Part shown: piece by piece, positions 27,255 to 36,180 of the stretch
Layout of the letters: every line of letters begins with the position of its first letter
Position numbering within the stretch: the first letter of the stretch is position 1
Assembly: GCF_016820445.1 (NCBI RefSeq)
Contig: NZ_JADHDT010000011.1
Location: forward strand, 1-56,091
Direction of reading: 5' to 3'
DNA: 56,091 bases
Source: Sphingomonas beigongshangi
GTDB taxonomy: Bacteria > Pseudomonadota > Alphaproteobacteria > Sphingomonadales > Sphingomonadaceae
Notes under the pieces: generated by a model
Databases searched by the model: none
Seen by the model: only the letters and a program-made list of their open reading frames with translations
What the model was told of the DNA's origin: nothing
Position numbers and translations under genes: made by a program

Positions 27255-27991
27255 TTCGCTTGGGCTTCCTTGCTGGTCGCGGGCTTGACGATGCGGACGT
27301 TCGCCGCGGCGGGAACGGCGGATGCATCCGATCCCAATACGCTGGCCATCTGAACCGCGCGTTGACGGAGCGTTTCGGGAACGGTGTCTTCCTTCCCGAT
27401 CTGGCTGAACAGCGACGCGGCGAGGTCGCGCCGGCCGCTCGAGAGATAAGCCATCGCGACCATTTCGCCCGCACTGCCGAACCAGGGGTTGCCGGCGACG
27501 GCGAGCGGACGCAGCCGCTCGATCACGACCTGCGGCTTGAGCGTGTCGAACTCCGCGCTGGTCTGGCGGACCAGCGCGAGGTCGCGAAACGGCTGCGCGA
27601 CGCGCGTGTCCGCCGCGATCGCGGCGAACTTGGCGGCGGCGCCCTTCAGGTCGTTCTTCTGAAGCAGGATATCCGCCTCGGTGAAACGGGCCAGCGCACT
27701 GTAACCGGGGCGGTCCGACTTGGCGAGGTCCGCCAGCACGGGCGCTGCCTTCGCGGGCTGCTGCGCGGCAAGCGAATCGTAGGCGATCTGCAACTGCTCG
27801 CCGGCGACGCCCGCCGCCACGGTCTTGCGATGCTGCCAATACAGAAAGCCCGCGAACAGCGCGAGGCCGACGACGATCGCGCCGATGAGCGCGCGACCGT
27901 AGCGTTCCCAGAAGGTGAGCAGCTGGTCGCGACGCAGTTCGTCGTCGACCTCACGCAGGAACGCTTCGTTGGTATTCGGGGTCAGGGCCAA
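27251..27991 (-). CDS. TPR protein of the YfgM type
   Basis: A 246-residue protein with one membrane helix (about residues 32-52) after a short cytoplasmic N-terminus (FLREVDDELRRDQLLTFWERYG), and a periplasmic TPR-like domain. This layout and its place directly upstream of bamB match the YfgM/TPR_21 family, which in E. coli is linked to the Sec translocon and periplasmic chaperones. Its stop overlaps the bamB start by 4 bp. The N-terminal FWERYG sequence is the most characteristic segment I can see. Confidence 0.85.
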   Translation of the reverse strand: MALTPNTNEAFLREVDDELRRDQLLTFWERYGRALIGAIVVGLALFAGFLYWQHRKTVAAGVAGEQLQIAYDSLAAQQPAKAAPVLADLAKSDRPGYSALARFTEADILLQKNDLKGAAAKFAAIAADTRVAQPFRDLALVRQTSAEFDTLKPQVVIERLRPLAVAGNPWFGSAGEMVAMAYLSSGRRDLAASLFSQIGKEDTVPETLRQRAVQMASVLGSDASAVPAAANVRIVKPATSKEAQAK

Positions 27992-28088
27992 GACGGGCTC
28001 CGGTCAGGCGGGGAATGGGGAGAGCGCCGACTTGTAGCCGCGCCGGCAACGAAACGAAAGACTAGTGGTCGGCATCGCTGCGCGACGC

Positions 28089-28949
28089 TTACTCCTTTGG
28101 CACGTAGACCTGTTCCGCGCCCGGGAAGGTCCGTGCACGCACCTCGCCGGCATAGGCTTCGGCTGCGGCGGAAATGCGGCCGGCGATATCGTCGTAGCGC
28201 TTCACGAATTTCGCCGTGCGCTCGAACATGCCGAGCATGTCCTCGGCGACCAGCACCTGTCCGTCGCAGTGCGCCGACGCACCGATGCCGATCGTCGGGC
28301 AGGCGACGGCCTGCGTCAGGGCGATCGCGATCGGCTCCATCACACCCTCGATCACCAGCGCGAAGGCGCCAGCGTCGGCGATGGACTTGCCATCGGCGAC
28401 GATCTTCGCCGCCTCCGCCGCGCTGCGCCCGCGCGCGCCATAGCCGCCCAGCGCGTTGACCGCCTGCGGTGTCAGCCCGACATGCCCGCATACGGGGATG
28501 CCTCGTTCGGTGAGGAAGCGGACGGTCGGGGCCATCGCCTCGCCGCCCTCCAGCTTGACCGCGGCCGCGCCCGTCTCCTTCATCAGCCGCGCCGCGCTGT
28601 CGAAGGCATGCGCCGGCGAAGCCTCGTAGCTGCCGAACGGCATGTCGATGACGACGAGCGCATGGTAGCTGCCGCGCACCACCGCCGCGCCGTGCGCCGC
28701 CATCATCTCGAGCGTCACCGGCACCGTCGAGGGCAGGCCATAGATAACCTGACCCAGGCTGTCGCCGACGAGCAGCATGTCGCAATGGGGATCGAGCAGC
28801 TGCGCGGTGCGCGCCGTATAGGCGGTCAGCATGACCAGCGGCTCGCCACCCTTGCGCCGGAGAATGGCTGGCACGGTCAGCCGCTTCAGCGGCACGGGCG
28901 TCGGCGTGGCGCGGCTGGTGGCGGTGTCGAGCGTGTAGGTCGTGGACAT
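28089..28949 (-). CDS. panB: 3-methyl-2-oxobutanoate hydroxymethyltransferase
   Basis: A 286-residue cytoplasmic enzyme of pantothenate synthesis that transfers a hydroxymethyl group from methylene-THF to alpha-ketoisovalerate. The family stretches [38 protein letters not shown] and GHVGLTPQ are clear; the metal-binding aspartates and the glutamate in VIEGV are present. Start at ATG 28949 (MSTTYTL) rather than the open frame upstream. PanC is not nearby. Confidence 0.96.
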   Translation of the reverse strand: MSTTYTLDTATSRATPTPVPLKRLTVPAILRRKGGEPLVMLTAYTARTAQLLDPHCDMLLVGDSLGQVIYGLPSTVPVTLEMMAAHGAAVVRGSYHALVVIDMPFGSYEASPAHAFDSAARLMKETGAAAVKLEGGEAMAPTVRFLTERGIPVCGHVGLTPQAVNALGGYGARGRSAAEAAKIVADGKSIADAGAFALVIEGVMEPIAIALTQAVACPTIGIGASAHCDGQVLVAEDMLGMFERTAKFVKRYDDIAGRISAAAEAYAGEVRARTFPGAEQVYVPKE

Positions 28950-28974
28950 GAGCGAGGCTTCTAGGCGCGCCCGC

Positions 28975-29412
28975 TCACGCGATCCAGCCCCGGGCGCGGG
29001 CATGGCGCGCCAGCCAGAGACTCGCAGCGGCGACCCCGGCGATGAATGCCGGGAATGGCATCACCTGCCCCGCCCCGCGGACGGCGACGATGTCGGTGGC
29101 GAGGAACAGCCATCCGAACTGGATCAGCACCGCGACCAGCGAAATCGCGAAAAGCGGGATCGAGAGAACCGATCGCAGCAGCAGTGCGAACGCCCCCAGC
29201 AGGGCGGTCCCGGTGGCGACGGCGTAGACCGCATTGTACCATACGGGCAGCGACGCATTGAGCGCGCGCTGATACTCCGTCGCCGGCCCCATCGCCTCGG
29301 CGCCCAGCCGGAATTGCTGGATGCAGGCAAAGCAGCCGACGAGCCCCCAGGCGATGAGCAGCAGCGTGACGATCCGAAACCACAACGTCACTCGCGGCGT
29401 GTTTGTCATCAT
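28975..29412 (-). CDS. Four-helix membrane protein, hypothetical
   Basis: A 145-residue protein with four hydrophobic helices (about residues 8-28, 60-80, 85-108, 115-135) and a basic C-terminal tail. A strong purine-rich GGAGGGGG ribosome-binding site lies just before the two adjacent ATGs at 29412 and 29409. It sits 25 bp before panB on the same strand, so the two may be co-transcribed. I do not recognise the family. Confidence 0.7.
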   Translation of the reverse strand: MMTNTPRVTLWFRIVTLLLIAWGLVGCFACIQQFRLGAEAMGPATEYQRALNASLPVWYNAVYAVATGTALLGAFALLLRSVLSIPLFAISLVAVLIQFGWLFLATDIVAVRGAGQVMPFPAFIAGVAAASLWLARHARARGWIA

Positions 29413-29546
29413 TTCCCCCTCCCCTTTGCCGTCGAACGTGCGCAATCGGCGACCTCGACGCAAGTGGAGGCGATAAGCCCTCGCCGCCAGCCCCCAAGCT
29501 CCCCGCGTCGACGGAAGGCGCTCTGATCCTGGGCCCGGCGTGGGGT

Positions 29547-29894
29547 TTATCCGAAGAGCGCGGCGTATCGCTCCGGCGTGAACCCGGCGGCGAGCGCATC
29601 GCCATGCTCGAGGATGGGGCGCTTGATCATCGAGGGCTGGGCGACCATCAACGCGACCGCCTTGTCCGCATCGATCGCGGTCTTTTCCGCATCCGGCAGC
29701 TTGCGGAAGGTCGTGCCCGCGCGGTTCAGCACCGTCTCCCAGCCGAGCCGATCGACCCAGCCGCGAACGCGCGCCTCAGCAACGCCCTTCGCCTTATAAT
29801 CGTGGAAAGTATAGGCTACCCCATGCGCGTCGAGCCAGGCGCGCGCCTTCTTCATCGTATCGCAGTTCTTGATGCCATAGAGCGTGACCGTCAT
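29547..29894 (-). CDS. ArsC/Spx-family reductase-like protein
   Basis: A 115-residue thioredoxin-fold protein of the ArsC/YffB/Spx group. The N-terminus LYGIKNCDTMKKARAWL holds the single conserved cysteine, with the RKLP and QPSMIKRPILE segments typical of the family. The exact role is uncertain: many members of this short type are glutathione-dependent thiol reductases rather than arsenate reductases, and no ars genes are near. It lies alone. Confidence 0.87.
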   Translation of the reverse strand: MTVTLYGIKNCDTMKKARAWLDAHGVAYTFHDYKAKGVAEARVRGWVDRLGWETVLNRAGTTFRKLPDAEKTAIDADKAVALMVAQPSMIKRPILEHGDALAAGFTPERYAALFG

Positions 29895-30142
29895 CGTGCT
29901 TCCCCAAGGTCGTGTTGGCGCCGCCCCTATCGCAGCGTAAGCGGCGCGTCAGCCGATCGTCTCCCCGATAAAGCGGAACGCGGCAGGTCGCAGGCGCTGC
30001 ACGGGCGGCCTCTTGCCGCACGCCCGCGCCGCCGGGGCAAGGCAGGAGTGTAGCGGAGCATCTCTGCTTTAGGCGTCGCAGGCGGTTCGATCGATTGTCC
30101 TGAACGACAGTCCGTGGCCGACCGGTAATTGGTGAGGTCGTT

Positions 30143-31135
30143 ATGGATGAACATGACAAGAGGGGCGGCGTCGCCGTCCCCGCGCGACGGATCCCCATTC
30201 CCGCGTCGATCAGTCACCAGGCGCGTGCCGCATTGGCGCGCCAGATCGGCGAGGATGGTGTGCCTCATAACGCCCGCCATATGATGCCGCTCCCAAGCGA
30301 TCACGACGGATGGATGGCGCTCAAGACGATCGCGGAACAGCATTATGCCGCCGCGACCGATGCGCTGGCGGCTACGCTGCGCGACCGCGTCGAGACGATC
30401 CGGACGGAAGGCGCAACGATCCATGTCGCCACCCCCGACGAGGCCCTCTACGCCGAGCGGGTATTGCTGGATTTCCACGGCGGCGCCTTTGTGTTCGGTG
30501 GCGGTGAAGCCTGCCGTATCCAGACGCGCGGCATGGCGCATCGCCATGGCGTGGTCTGCCATGGCGTCGATTACCGGATGCCGCCCGAATACCCCTTCCC
30601 CGCCGCGCTGGACGATGCCGTTTCCGCCTATCGCGATCTGCTCGCCCGCTACGATCCGGCGCACATCGTCGTTTCCGGACGATCCGCGGGCGGCAACCTC
30701 GCCGCAGCCCTCATGCTGCGCGCCAAGGTTGAGAGGCTTGCGATGCCGGCTGGGTTGATCCTGCTTTCGCCGGAGGTCGACCTCACCGAATCGGGCGACA
30801 GCTTTCAGACCAACCGCCTGATCGATGTCGTGTTGCCGGGATCTCTGATGGCCAGCAACCGGCTGTATGCCGGCGCCGCCGACCTCTCAGATCACTTATT
30901 GTCGCCGTTGTTCGGCGATCTTATGGGGTTTCCGCCGACGCTGCTCCAGACCGGCACCCGCGACCTGTTCCTGTCCAATACGGTGCGCCTGCATCGCCGC
31001 CTGCGCGATGCGGGCGTGGCGGCCGATCTGCACGTTTTCGAGGCGATGCCGCACGGCGGTTTCACGGGAAGCACGCCGGAGGACAAGGACCTCGACCGGG
31101 AGATATCCCGGTTCCTTGCAAGGTGTTGGGGCTGA
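30143..31135 (+). CDS. Alpha/beta hydrolase, hormone-sensitive-lipase family
   Basis: A 330-residue serine hydrolase. HGGAFVFGGG at about residue 113 is the oxyanion-hole HGG motif, GRSAGGNLA at about 190 carries the nucleophile, and a DLFLSN aspartate with FEAMPHGG supplies the remaining triad members. These mark a class IV (HSL/acetyl-esterase) enzyme acting on short acyl esters. It has no signal peptide. The 248 bp before it show nothing else recognisable. Substrate unknown. Confidence 0.88.
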   Translation: MDEHDKRGGVAVPARRIPIPASISHQARAALARQIGEDGVPHNARHMMPLPSDHDGWMALKTIAEQHYAAATDALAATLRDRVETIRTEGATIHVATPDEALYAERVLLDFHGGAFVFGGGEACRIQTRGMAHRHGVVCHGVDYRMPPEYPFPAALDDAVSAYRDLLARYDPAHIVVSGRSAGGNLAAALMLRAKVERLAMPAGLILLSPEVDLTESGDSFQTNRLIDVVLPGSLMASNRLYAGAADLSDHLLSPLFGDLMGFPPTLLQTGTRDLFLSNTVRLHRRLRDAGVAADLHVFEAMPHGGFTGSTPEDKDLDREISRFLARCWG

Positions 31136-31277
31136 CCATCAGGTACGTGCGGCTGGGGGCATGCGGCGGCAGAGTGGCCGTTGGGCGATTGATCGCCGAG
31201 AACCCGGCGCCCATGGCGCGAGTTGATCCCCCCGCCCCCTGCCCCTACGCTTCCCCCGCCCCTAGCATCGGAACGCC

Positions 31278-33335
31278 ATGACCGCCGACCCTGCCGCCTT
31301 CGCCTCGATTCACCGCCACGGCATCGCGCGGGTCGCCGCCGCCACGCCGCGCGCCAGCGTCGGCGACGTGGAGGCCAATCTGGCGGCGGCGGTCGCTTTG
31401 GCGAAGGATGCGGACGCGCGCGGCGTCGATCTCGTCGTCTTTCCCGAGCTCAATCTCACGTCCTACGCCCTGGACGATCTGCATCTCCAGACCGCGCAGC
31501 AGCGGGCCAGCGCCGCCGCGGTCGTCGCCTTCGCCGAGGCCACACGCGATCTCGCGCCGCTGATGCTCGTCGGCGCCGCGCTGGTGCGCGAGGGACGGCT
31601 CTACAATTGCGCCGTCGCCGTCGCGCGCGGCGCAATCCTGGGCGTGGTGCCGAAGACGTTTTTGCCGAACTACCGGGAATATTACGAAAAGCGCTGGTTC
31701 GCGAGCGGCATGGGCCTGGCGGGCCTTTCGATCCGGCTCGGCGGCGCCGACGTGCCCTTCGGCACCGATCTGCTCTTCGCCGCCGACGACCTGCCCGGCT
31801 TCGTCGTCCATGCGGAGATCTGCGAGGACTATTGGGCGCCGACGCCGCCCTCCACGGTCGGCGCGCTCGCCGGTGCCCTGGTCTGCTGCAACCTCTCGGC
31901 CTCCAATATCGTCATCGGAAAGGCGCGCGAGCGCGACCTTCTGGCGGCGGCACAATCCGCGCGCCTGTCGTGCGCTTATGTCTACAGCGCCGCCGGGCCA
32001 GGGGAGAGCACCACCGATGTCGCCTGGGACGGTCAGGGCCTGATCCACGAACTCGGCGAGCGCATCGCGCAATCCGACCGCTTTGCGCGGGACGGCGGCA
32101 TCACGGTCGCGGACGTCGACCTGGAACGGCTCGCGCAGGAGCGGCTTCGCAACGGCACGTTCAACGATGCGGCGATCCTCGCGGGGCATCCGGAGACGCG
32201 GTTCCGCCGCATCGTCTTCGCCCTTCGTCCCGTGCCCGGCGACATCGGGCTCGAGCGGCGCATCCGCCGCTTCCCCTTCGTCCCCAACGACCCCGCCCGC
32301 CGCGACGAGGATTGCTACGAGGCGTTCAACATCCAGGTGGAGGCGCTCGCCAAGCGGCTCGATGCGGCACGCGCGAAGACGCTGGTGATCGGGGTTTCCG
32401 GCGGGCTCGATTCGACGCATGCGCTGATCGTCGCGGCCAAGGCGATGGACCGGCTGGGACGGCCGCGAACCGACATCCTCGGCTTCACCCTGCCCGGCTT
32501 CGCGACCGGCGACACGACGAAAGGCAATGCCTGGGCGCTGATGCGCGCGCTCGGCACGGGCGCGGAGGAGATCGACATCCGTCCCGCCGCGCAGCGGATG
32601 CTGGAGGACATGGGTCATCCCTTCGGTCGCGGCGAGCCGGTCTATGACGTGACGTTCGAGAACGTGCAGGCAGGCCTGCGCACAGACTATCTCTTCCGCC
32701 TCGCCAATCAGCGCGGCGGGCTGGTGCTCGGTACGGGCGACCTGAGCGAGCTCGCGCTCGGCTGGTGCACCTATGGCGTCGGCGACCAGATGAGCCATTA
32801 TGCCGTCAATGCCGGCGTGCCCAAGACGCTGATCCAGTTCCTGATCCGCTGGTGCATCCGCACCGACCAGTATGACGACGCCACCAATCGTATCCTCGAC
32901 GACATCCTGGCGCAGGAGATTTCGCCGGAACTGATTCCCGCCGACGCCGACACGGGCGCGATGCAGTCGACCGAACAGCTGATCGGTCCCTACGCCCTCA
33001 ACGACTTCTTCGCGCATTATGTGATCCGCCACGGTCTCGCCCCGTCGAAGATCGCGTTCCTCGCCTGGCACGCCTGGCGCGACGCCTCGGCGGGTGCTTG
33101 GCCGGCCGATTACCCGGCCGACGCGCGGACGGCCTATGATCTGCCGACGATCAGGCACTGGCTGGAGCGCTTCATCGTCCGTTTCTTCCAGACCAGCCAA
33201 TTCAAGCGGTCTGCGCTTCCCAACGGGCCCAAGGTATCGGCGGGCGGCGCCCTCAGTCCGCGCGGCGACTGGCGCGCCCCATCGGACGGCACGGCAGCGG
33301 TGTGGCTGGCGGAACTGTGCGCCAACGTCCCCTGA
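31278..33335 (+). CDS. nadE: Glutamine-dependent NAD(+) synthase
   Basis: A 685-residue enzyme that amidates NaAD to NAD using glutamine. The N-terminal nitrilase-like glutaminase domain (about 1-300) has the E-K-C triad: [18 protein letters not shown] and the nucleophile in HAEICEDYW. The C-terminal ligase domain has the PP-loop [13 protein letters not shown] (about residue 375), and [16 protein letters not shown]. The length fits the large bacterial/eukaryotic-type NadE. No neighbouring NAD gene is seen. Confidence 0.97.
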   Translation: MTADPAAFASIHRHGIARVAAATPRASVGDVEANLAAAVALAKDADARGVDLVVFPELNLTSYALDDLHLQTAQQRASAAAVVAFAEATRDLAPLMLVGAALVREGRLYNCAVAVARGAILGVVPKTFLPNYREYYEKRWFASGMGLAGLSIRLGGADVPFGTDLLFAADDLPGFVVHAEICEDYWAPTPPSTVGALAGALVCCNLSASNIVIGKARERDLLAAAQSARLSCAYVYSAAGPGESTTDVAWDGQGLIHELGERIAQSDRFARDGGITVADVDLERLAQERLRNGTFNDAAILAGHPETRFRRIVFALRPVPGDIGLERRIRRFPFVPNDPARRDEDCYEAFNIQVEALAKRLDAARAKTLVIGVSGGLDSTHALIVAAKAMDRLGRPRTDILGFTLPGFATGDTTKGNAWALMRALGTGAEEIDIRPAAQRMLEDMGHPFGRGEPVYDVTFENVQAGLRTDYLFRLANQRGGLVLGTGDLSELALGWCTYGVGDQMSHYAVNAGVPKTLIQFLIRWCIRTDQYDDATNRILDDILAQEISPELIPADADTGAMQSTEQLIGPYALNDFFAHYVIRHGLAPSKIAFLAWHAWRDASAGAWPADYPADARTAYDLPTIRHWLERFIVRFFQTSQFKRSALPNGPKVSAGGALSPRGDWRAPSDGTAAVWLAELCANVP

Positions 33336-33504
33336 CCGGCGCGCAATAGCACAGAGCCACCGCGCCGTTCGGAACGATGCCGGCGGTACGGTTATGCCAG
33401 GTGGCTCCATGCAACGGGGGCGGACGTGCGATGCGACGGGATGGGCAACACCCTTGCCCTAGGTGCTTGCGCTGATGAAGCTATGAGCGCAAGGTGACAG
33501 TCCG

Positions 33505-34365
33505 ATGACAACCCCGCCGCGGGATGGCTCGCGCGATCGACGGATCGAGGACCCATCCAACCTCTACCTGATCCACCCGGCGGCCCACGCTTTGCTGGGG
33601 CGCGCGCTGGCCTGGCGGGTGTCGGCCAACAGCGTGTCGATCGTCGGACTACTCAGCGGCGGCATGGCGGCGGCGGCCTTTTCGCAATGGCACCATCCGG
33701 CCGCGGCCATCGTCGGGCTCGTCTTCGCGGTCGTCTGGTTGGTCGCCGATGGGCTGGACGGCATGATCGCGCGCGCCACCAGCACCGCCAGCGCGATCGG
33801 GCGCATCCTCGACGGGTTGTGCGATCATGGCGTCTTCACGCTCATCTATCTCTCGCTCGCCTTCTCGATCGGGACCGTCGAGGCCTGGGTGCTCGCCGTT
33901 CTTGCCGGCGCCGCGCATGCGGTGCAGTCCAGCCTGTACGAGGGCGAACGCGCGCGTTTCCACCGGCGTGTCCGCGGCCAGCCGCTGGCCTCCGCACCGA
34001 CGCCGACGGGCCCTTGGTTCGTGCGGCTTTATGATTCCGTCGCGCTGGCGGTTGATCGCGCGGCGATGCCGTTCGAGCGCCGCTACGCCGCTGCATCCGA
34101 CCGCGAGGCTTTCGCCGCAGCTTATGCGGCGCGTGCGGTGCCGGTGATGCGGCTTGAGGCGCTGCTTACCGCCAACGTCCGCGTGCTCGCGATCGTGCTC
34201 GCCTGCCTCGCCGCGCGGCCGTCATTGTTCTGGTGGTTCGAAATCCTGCCGCTCAGCGCGATCTGCGCGATCGGCCTCTACCGACACCGGCGCGTCGAGC
34301 GTGGCTTCGTCCACGCCAACGCGCCCGTTCCAACCTTCCTTTCCAGTGAACAGGGCCAATCATGA
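33505..34365 (+). CDS. CDP-alcohol phosphotransferase, candidate CDP-inositol-using
   Basis: A 286-residue membrane enzyme. Residues about 72-94 carry the full family signature D-G-x2-A-R-x8-G-x3-D-x3-D, so the metal-dependent transferase should be active. About five to six hydrophobic helices are visible. The usual substrate would be CDP-diacylglycerol, but here the following genes are inositol-1-phosphate synthase and a nucleotidyltransferase, which points to CDP-inositol as donor (DIPP-synthase-like) or inositol-1-P as acceptor (PI-phosphate-synthase-like). It overlaps the next gene by 4 bp (ATGA at 34362). Family is sure, substrate is inference. Confidence 0.8.
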   Translation: MTTPPRDGSRDRRIEDPSNLYLIHPAAHALLGRALAWRVSANSVSIVGLLSGGMAAAAFSQWHHPAAAIVGLVFAVVWLVADGLDGMIARATSTASAIGRILDGLCDHGVFTLIYLSLAFSIGTVEAWVLAVLAGAAHAVQSSLYEGERARFHRRVRGQPLASAPTPTGPWFVRLYDSVALAVDRAAMPFERRYAAASDREAFAAAYAARAVPVMRLEALLTANVRVLAIVLACLAARPSLFWWFEILPLSAICAIGLYRHRRVERGFVHANAPVPTFLSSEQGQS

Positions 34366-35453
34366 CGTCCATCAACATCGCGATCATCGGAATCGGCAAT
34401 TGCGCCAGCTCGCTGGTCCAGGGCCTCGAATATTATCGCGAGGGCACCAACGACACGATCGGCCTGATGCATTGGGAGGTCGCCGGCTACAAGCCGAGCG
34501 ACATCAAGGTCGTCGCGGCCTGGGACGTCGACGCACGCAAGGTCGGCAAGGACGTGGCGGAGGCGATCTTCGCCAAGCCGAACTGCACCGCCGTCTTTGC
34601 GCCGAACGTATCCGCGACGGGCACGATCGTGCGGATGGGCGCGGTGCTGGACGGCGTCGCGGACCATATGGGTGATTACAAGGACGAGCGGACCTTCGTC
34701 GTCGCCAACGACACCCAGCCCTCGAAGGCGGATGTCGTCGCCGAGCTCAAGCGCTCCGGCGCCGAGGTGCTGATGAACTACCTGCCCGTCGGCAGCCAGG
34801 AAGCGACCGAATTCTACGCCGAATGCGCGCTCGAGGCGGGCGTCGCCTTCGTCAACAACATCCCCGTCTTCATCGCATCGAACCCCGAATGGGCGGCGAA
34901 GTTCGAGGCGGCGGGCGTGCCGATCATCGGCGACGACATCAAGGCGCAGCTCGGCGCGACGATCGTCCATCGCGTACTGACCGATCTGTTCGCGAAGCGC
35001 GGCGTGAAGCTGGACCGGACCTACCAGCTCAACACCGGCGGCAACACCGACTTCCTCAACATGGCCAACCATCGCCGCCTTGCATCCAAGAAGGTGTCGA
35101 AGACCGAGGCCGTGCAGTCCGTTGCCGCGGAGCGGCTGGAGGACGATAACGTCCACATCGGCCCGTCGGACTATGTGCCGTGGCAGAACGACAACAAGGT
35201 CTGCTTCCTGCGTATGGAGGGGCAGCTGTTCGGCGGCGTGCCGATGAACCTCGAGCTGCGGCTGTCGGTCGAGGATTCGCCGAACAGTGCGGGCGTCGCC
35301 ATCGACATGATCCGCTGCGCCAAGATCGCGCGTGACCGTGGTCTGAAGGGCGTGATCGATCCGGCCAGCGCCTATTTCTGCAAGCACCCCCGCACGCAGA
35401 TGACCGACGACATCGCGCACGCCGAGGTCGAGGCGTTCATCAAGGCCGCCTGA
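34362..35453 (+). CDS. Inositol-3-phosphate synthase (MIPS)
   Basis: A 363-residue NAD-dependent enzyme that cyclises glucose-6-phosphate to inositol phosphate. The N-terminus IIGIGNCASSLVQGLEYY is the dinucleotide-binding segment. LPVGSQEATEFYAE, FVNNIPVFIASNP and QLNTGGNTDFLNM, with the catalytic lysine region (KSEA-like VSKTEAVQS), are typical of the short actinobacterial/archaeal form rather than the long eukaryotic one. Translationally coupled to the CDP-alcohol phosphotransferase and followed 5 bp later by a nucleotidyltransferase, so the three form one operon. Confidence 0.93.
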   Translation: MTSINIAIIGIGNCASSLVQGLEYYREGTNDTIGLMHWEVAGYKPSDIKVVAAWDVDARKVGKDVAEAIFAKPNCTAVFAPNVSATGTIVRMGAVLDGVADHMGDYKDERTFVVANDTQPSKADVVAELKRSGAEVLMNYLPVGSQEATEFYAECALEAGVAFVNNIPVFIASNPEWAAKFEAAGVPIIGDDIKAQLGATIVHRVLTDLFAKRGVKLDRTYQLNTGGNTDFLNMANHRRLASKKVSKTEAVQSVAAERLEDDNVHIGPSDYVPWQNDNKVCFLRMEGQLFGGVPMNLELRLSVEDSPNSAGVAIDMIRCAKIARDRGLKGVIDPASAYFCKHPRTQMTDDIAHAEVEAFIKAA

Positions 35454-35458
35454 GTCGC

Positions 35459-36163
35459 ATGCTGACCACGGGCCTGCTGCTCGCCGCCGGTGCCGGCAGC
35501 CGGCTGCGCGGTGTCGCGCCGTACAAGCCGCTGTGTCCCGTCGCGGGTCGGCCGCTGATCGACCATGCGCTCGAAGGCATGGCGGCAGCCGGACTGACCC
35601 GCGCGATCGTTTCGCTCGGTTACGGAGCGGACGCGATCGCCGCGCATCTGGTCGCGCGCAGCTGGCCGCTGGCGGTCGCGGTGGTGATGACCGACTGGCA
35701 CCAGCCCAACGGCGTTTCCGCGCTCGCCGCGCGCGACTGGATCGGCCCGGACGGCGCGGTGATGGCGATGTGCGATCACCTCGTCCAGCCGCGCCACTAC
35801 CGTCGTCTGGCTAAGGCCGGTCCGGGCAAGGGCCTTACCTTGGGTATCGACCGGCGCCTGGGCCATCCCTGGGTCGACCCGCTCGACGTAACCTGCGTCG
35901 CGACCAAGGACGACCGTATCGTCGCCATCGGCAAGGGGCTGGCCCCGCACGATTGCTACGATACCGGCGTCTTCGCGATCGGACCGCGATTCCTCGATGT
36001 GCTGGCTGGCCTCGATAGCCCGTCGCTGACCGATGGGGTTCGCGCCCTTGCCGGGAAAGGGCGCGCGCGCGTCGTCGATTGCAGCGACCTTGCATGGATC
36101 GACGTCGACGACGCCCCCGCCTTCGCCCATGCCGAGGATTGGCAGGGCAAGCTGGCGGCCTGA
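35459..36163 (+). CDS. Nucleotidyltransferase, candidate CTP:inositol-1-P cytidylyltransferase
   Basis: A 234-residue nucleotide-sugar-pyrophosphorylase-fold enzyme. LAAGAGSRLRGVAPYKPL (residues 8-25) is the nucleotide-binding loop with its catalytic lysine, and MAMCDHLV has the metal-binding aspartate. A later stretch (VTCVATKDDRIVAIGKGL, then YDTGVFAIGP) closely follows the layout that I recall from archaeal inositol-1-phosphate cytidylyltransferase (TKV...GRV..IGK.L...DTGVF). With MIPS upstream, CDP-inositol formation is the best guess. MobA- or RfbA-like activity is the alternative. Confidence 0.72.
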   Translation: MLTTGLLLAAGAGSRLRGVAPYKPLCPVAGRPLIDHALEGMAAAGLTRAIVSLGYGADAIAAHLVARSWPLAVAVVMTDWHQPNGVSALAARDWIGPDGAVMAMCDHLVQPRHYRRLAKAGPGKGLTLGIDRRLGHPWVDPLDVTCVATKDDRIVAIGKGLAPHDCYDTGVFAIGPRFLDVLAGLDSPSLTDGVRALAGKGRARVVDCSDLAWIDVDDAPAFAHAEDWQGKLAA

Positions 36164-36173
36164 ACCGCCAGCT
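36150..36173. terminator. Hairpin between convergent genes
   Basis: AGCTGGCGG (36150-36158) and CCGCCAGCT (36165-36173) form a perfect 9-bp stem with a CCTGAA loop that contains the stop codon of the nucleotidyltransferase gene. It lies between two convergent genes and may terminate both transcripts, though no T-tract is present on the plus strand. Confidence 0.4.
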
Positions 36174-36180
36174 CCCCCCT

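Noticed and set aside
29895..30142. TGTC...GACA inverted repeat and GC-rich hairpins before the HSL esterase
   Set aside because: The arms are too short to distinguish from chance in GC-rich sequence.
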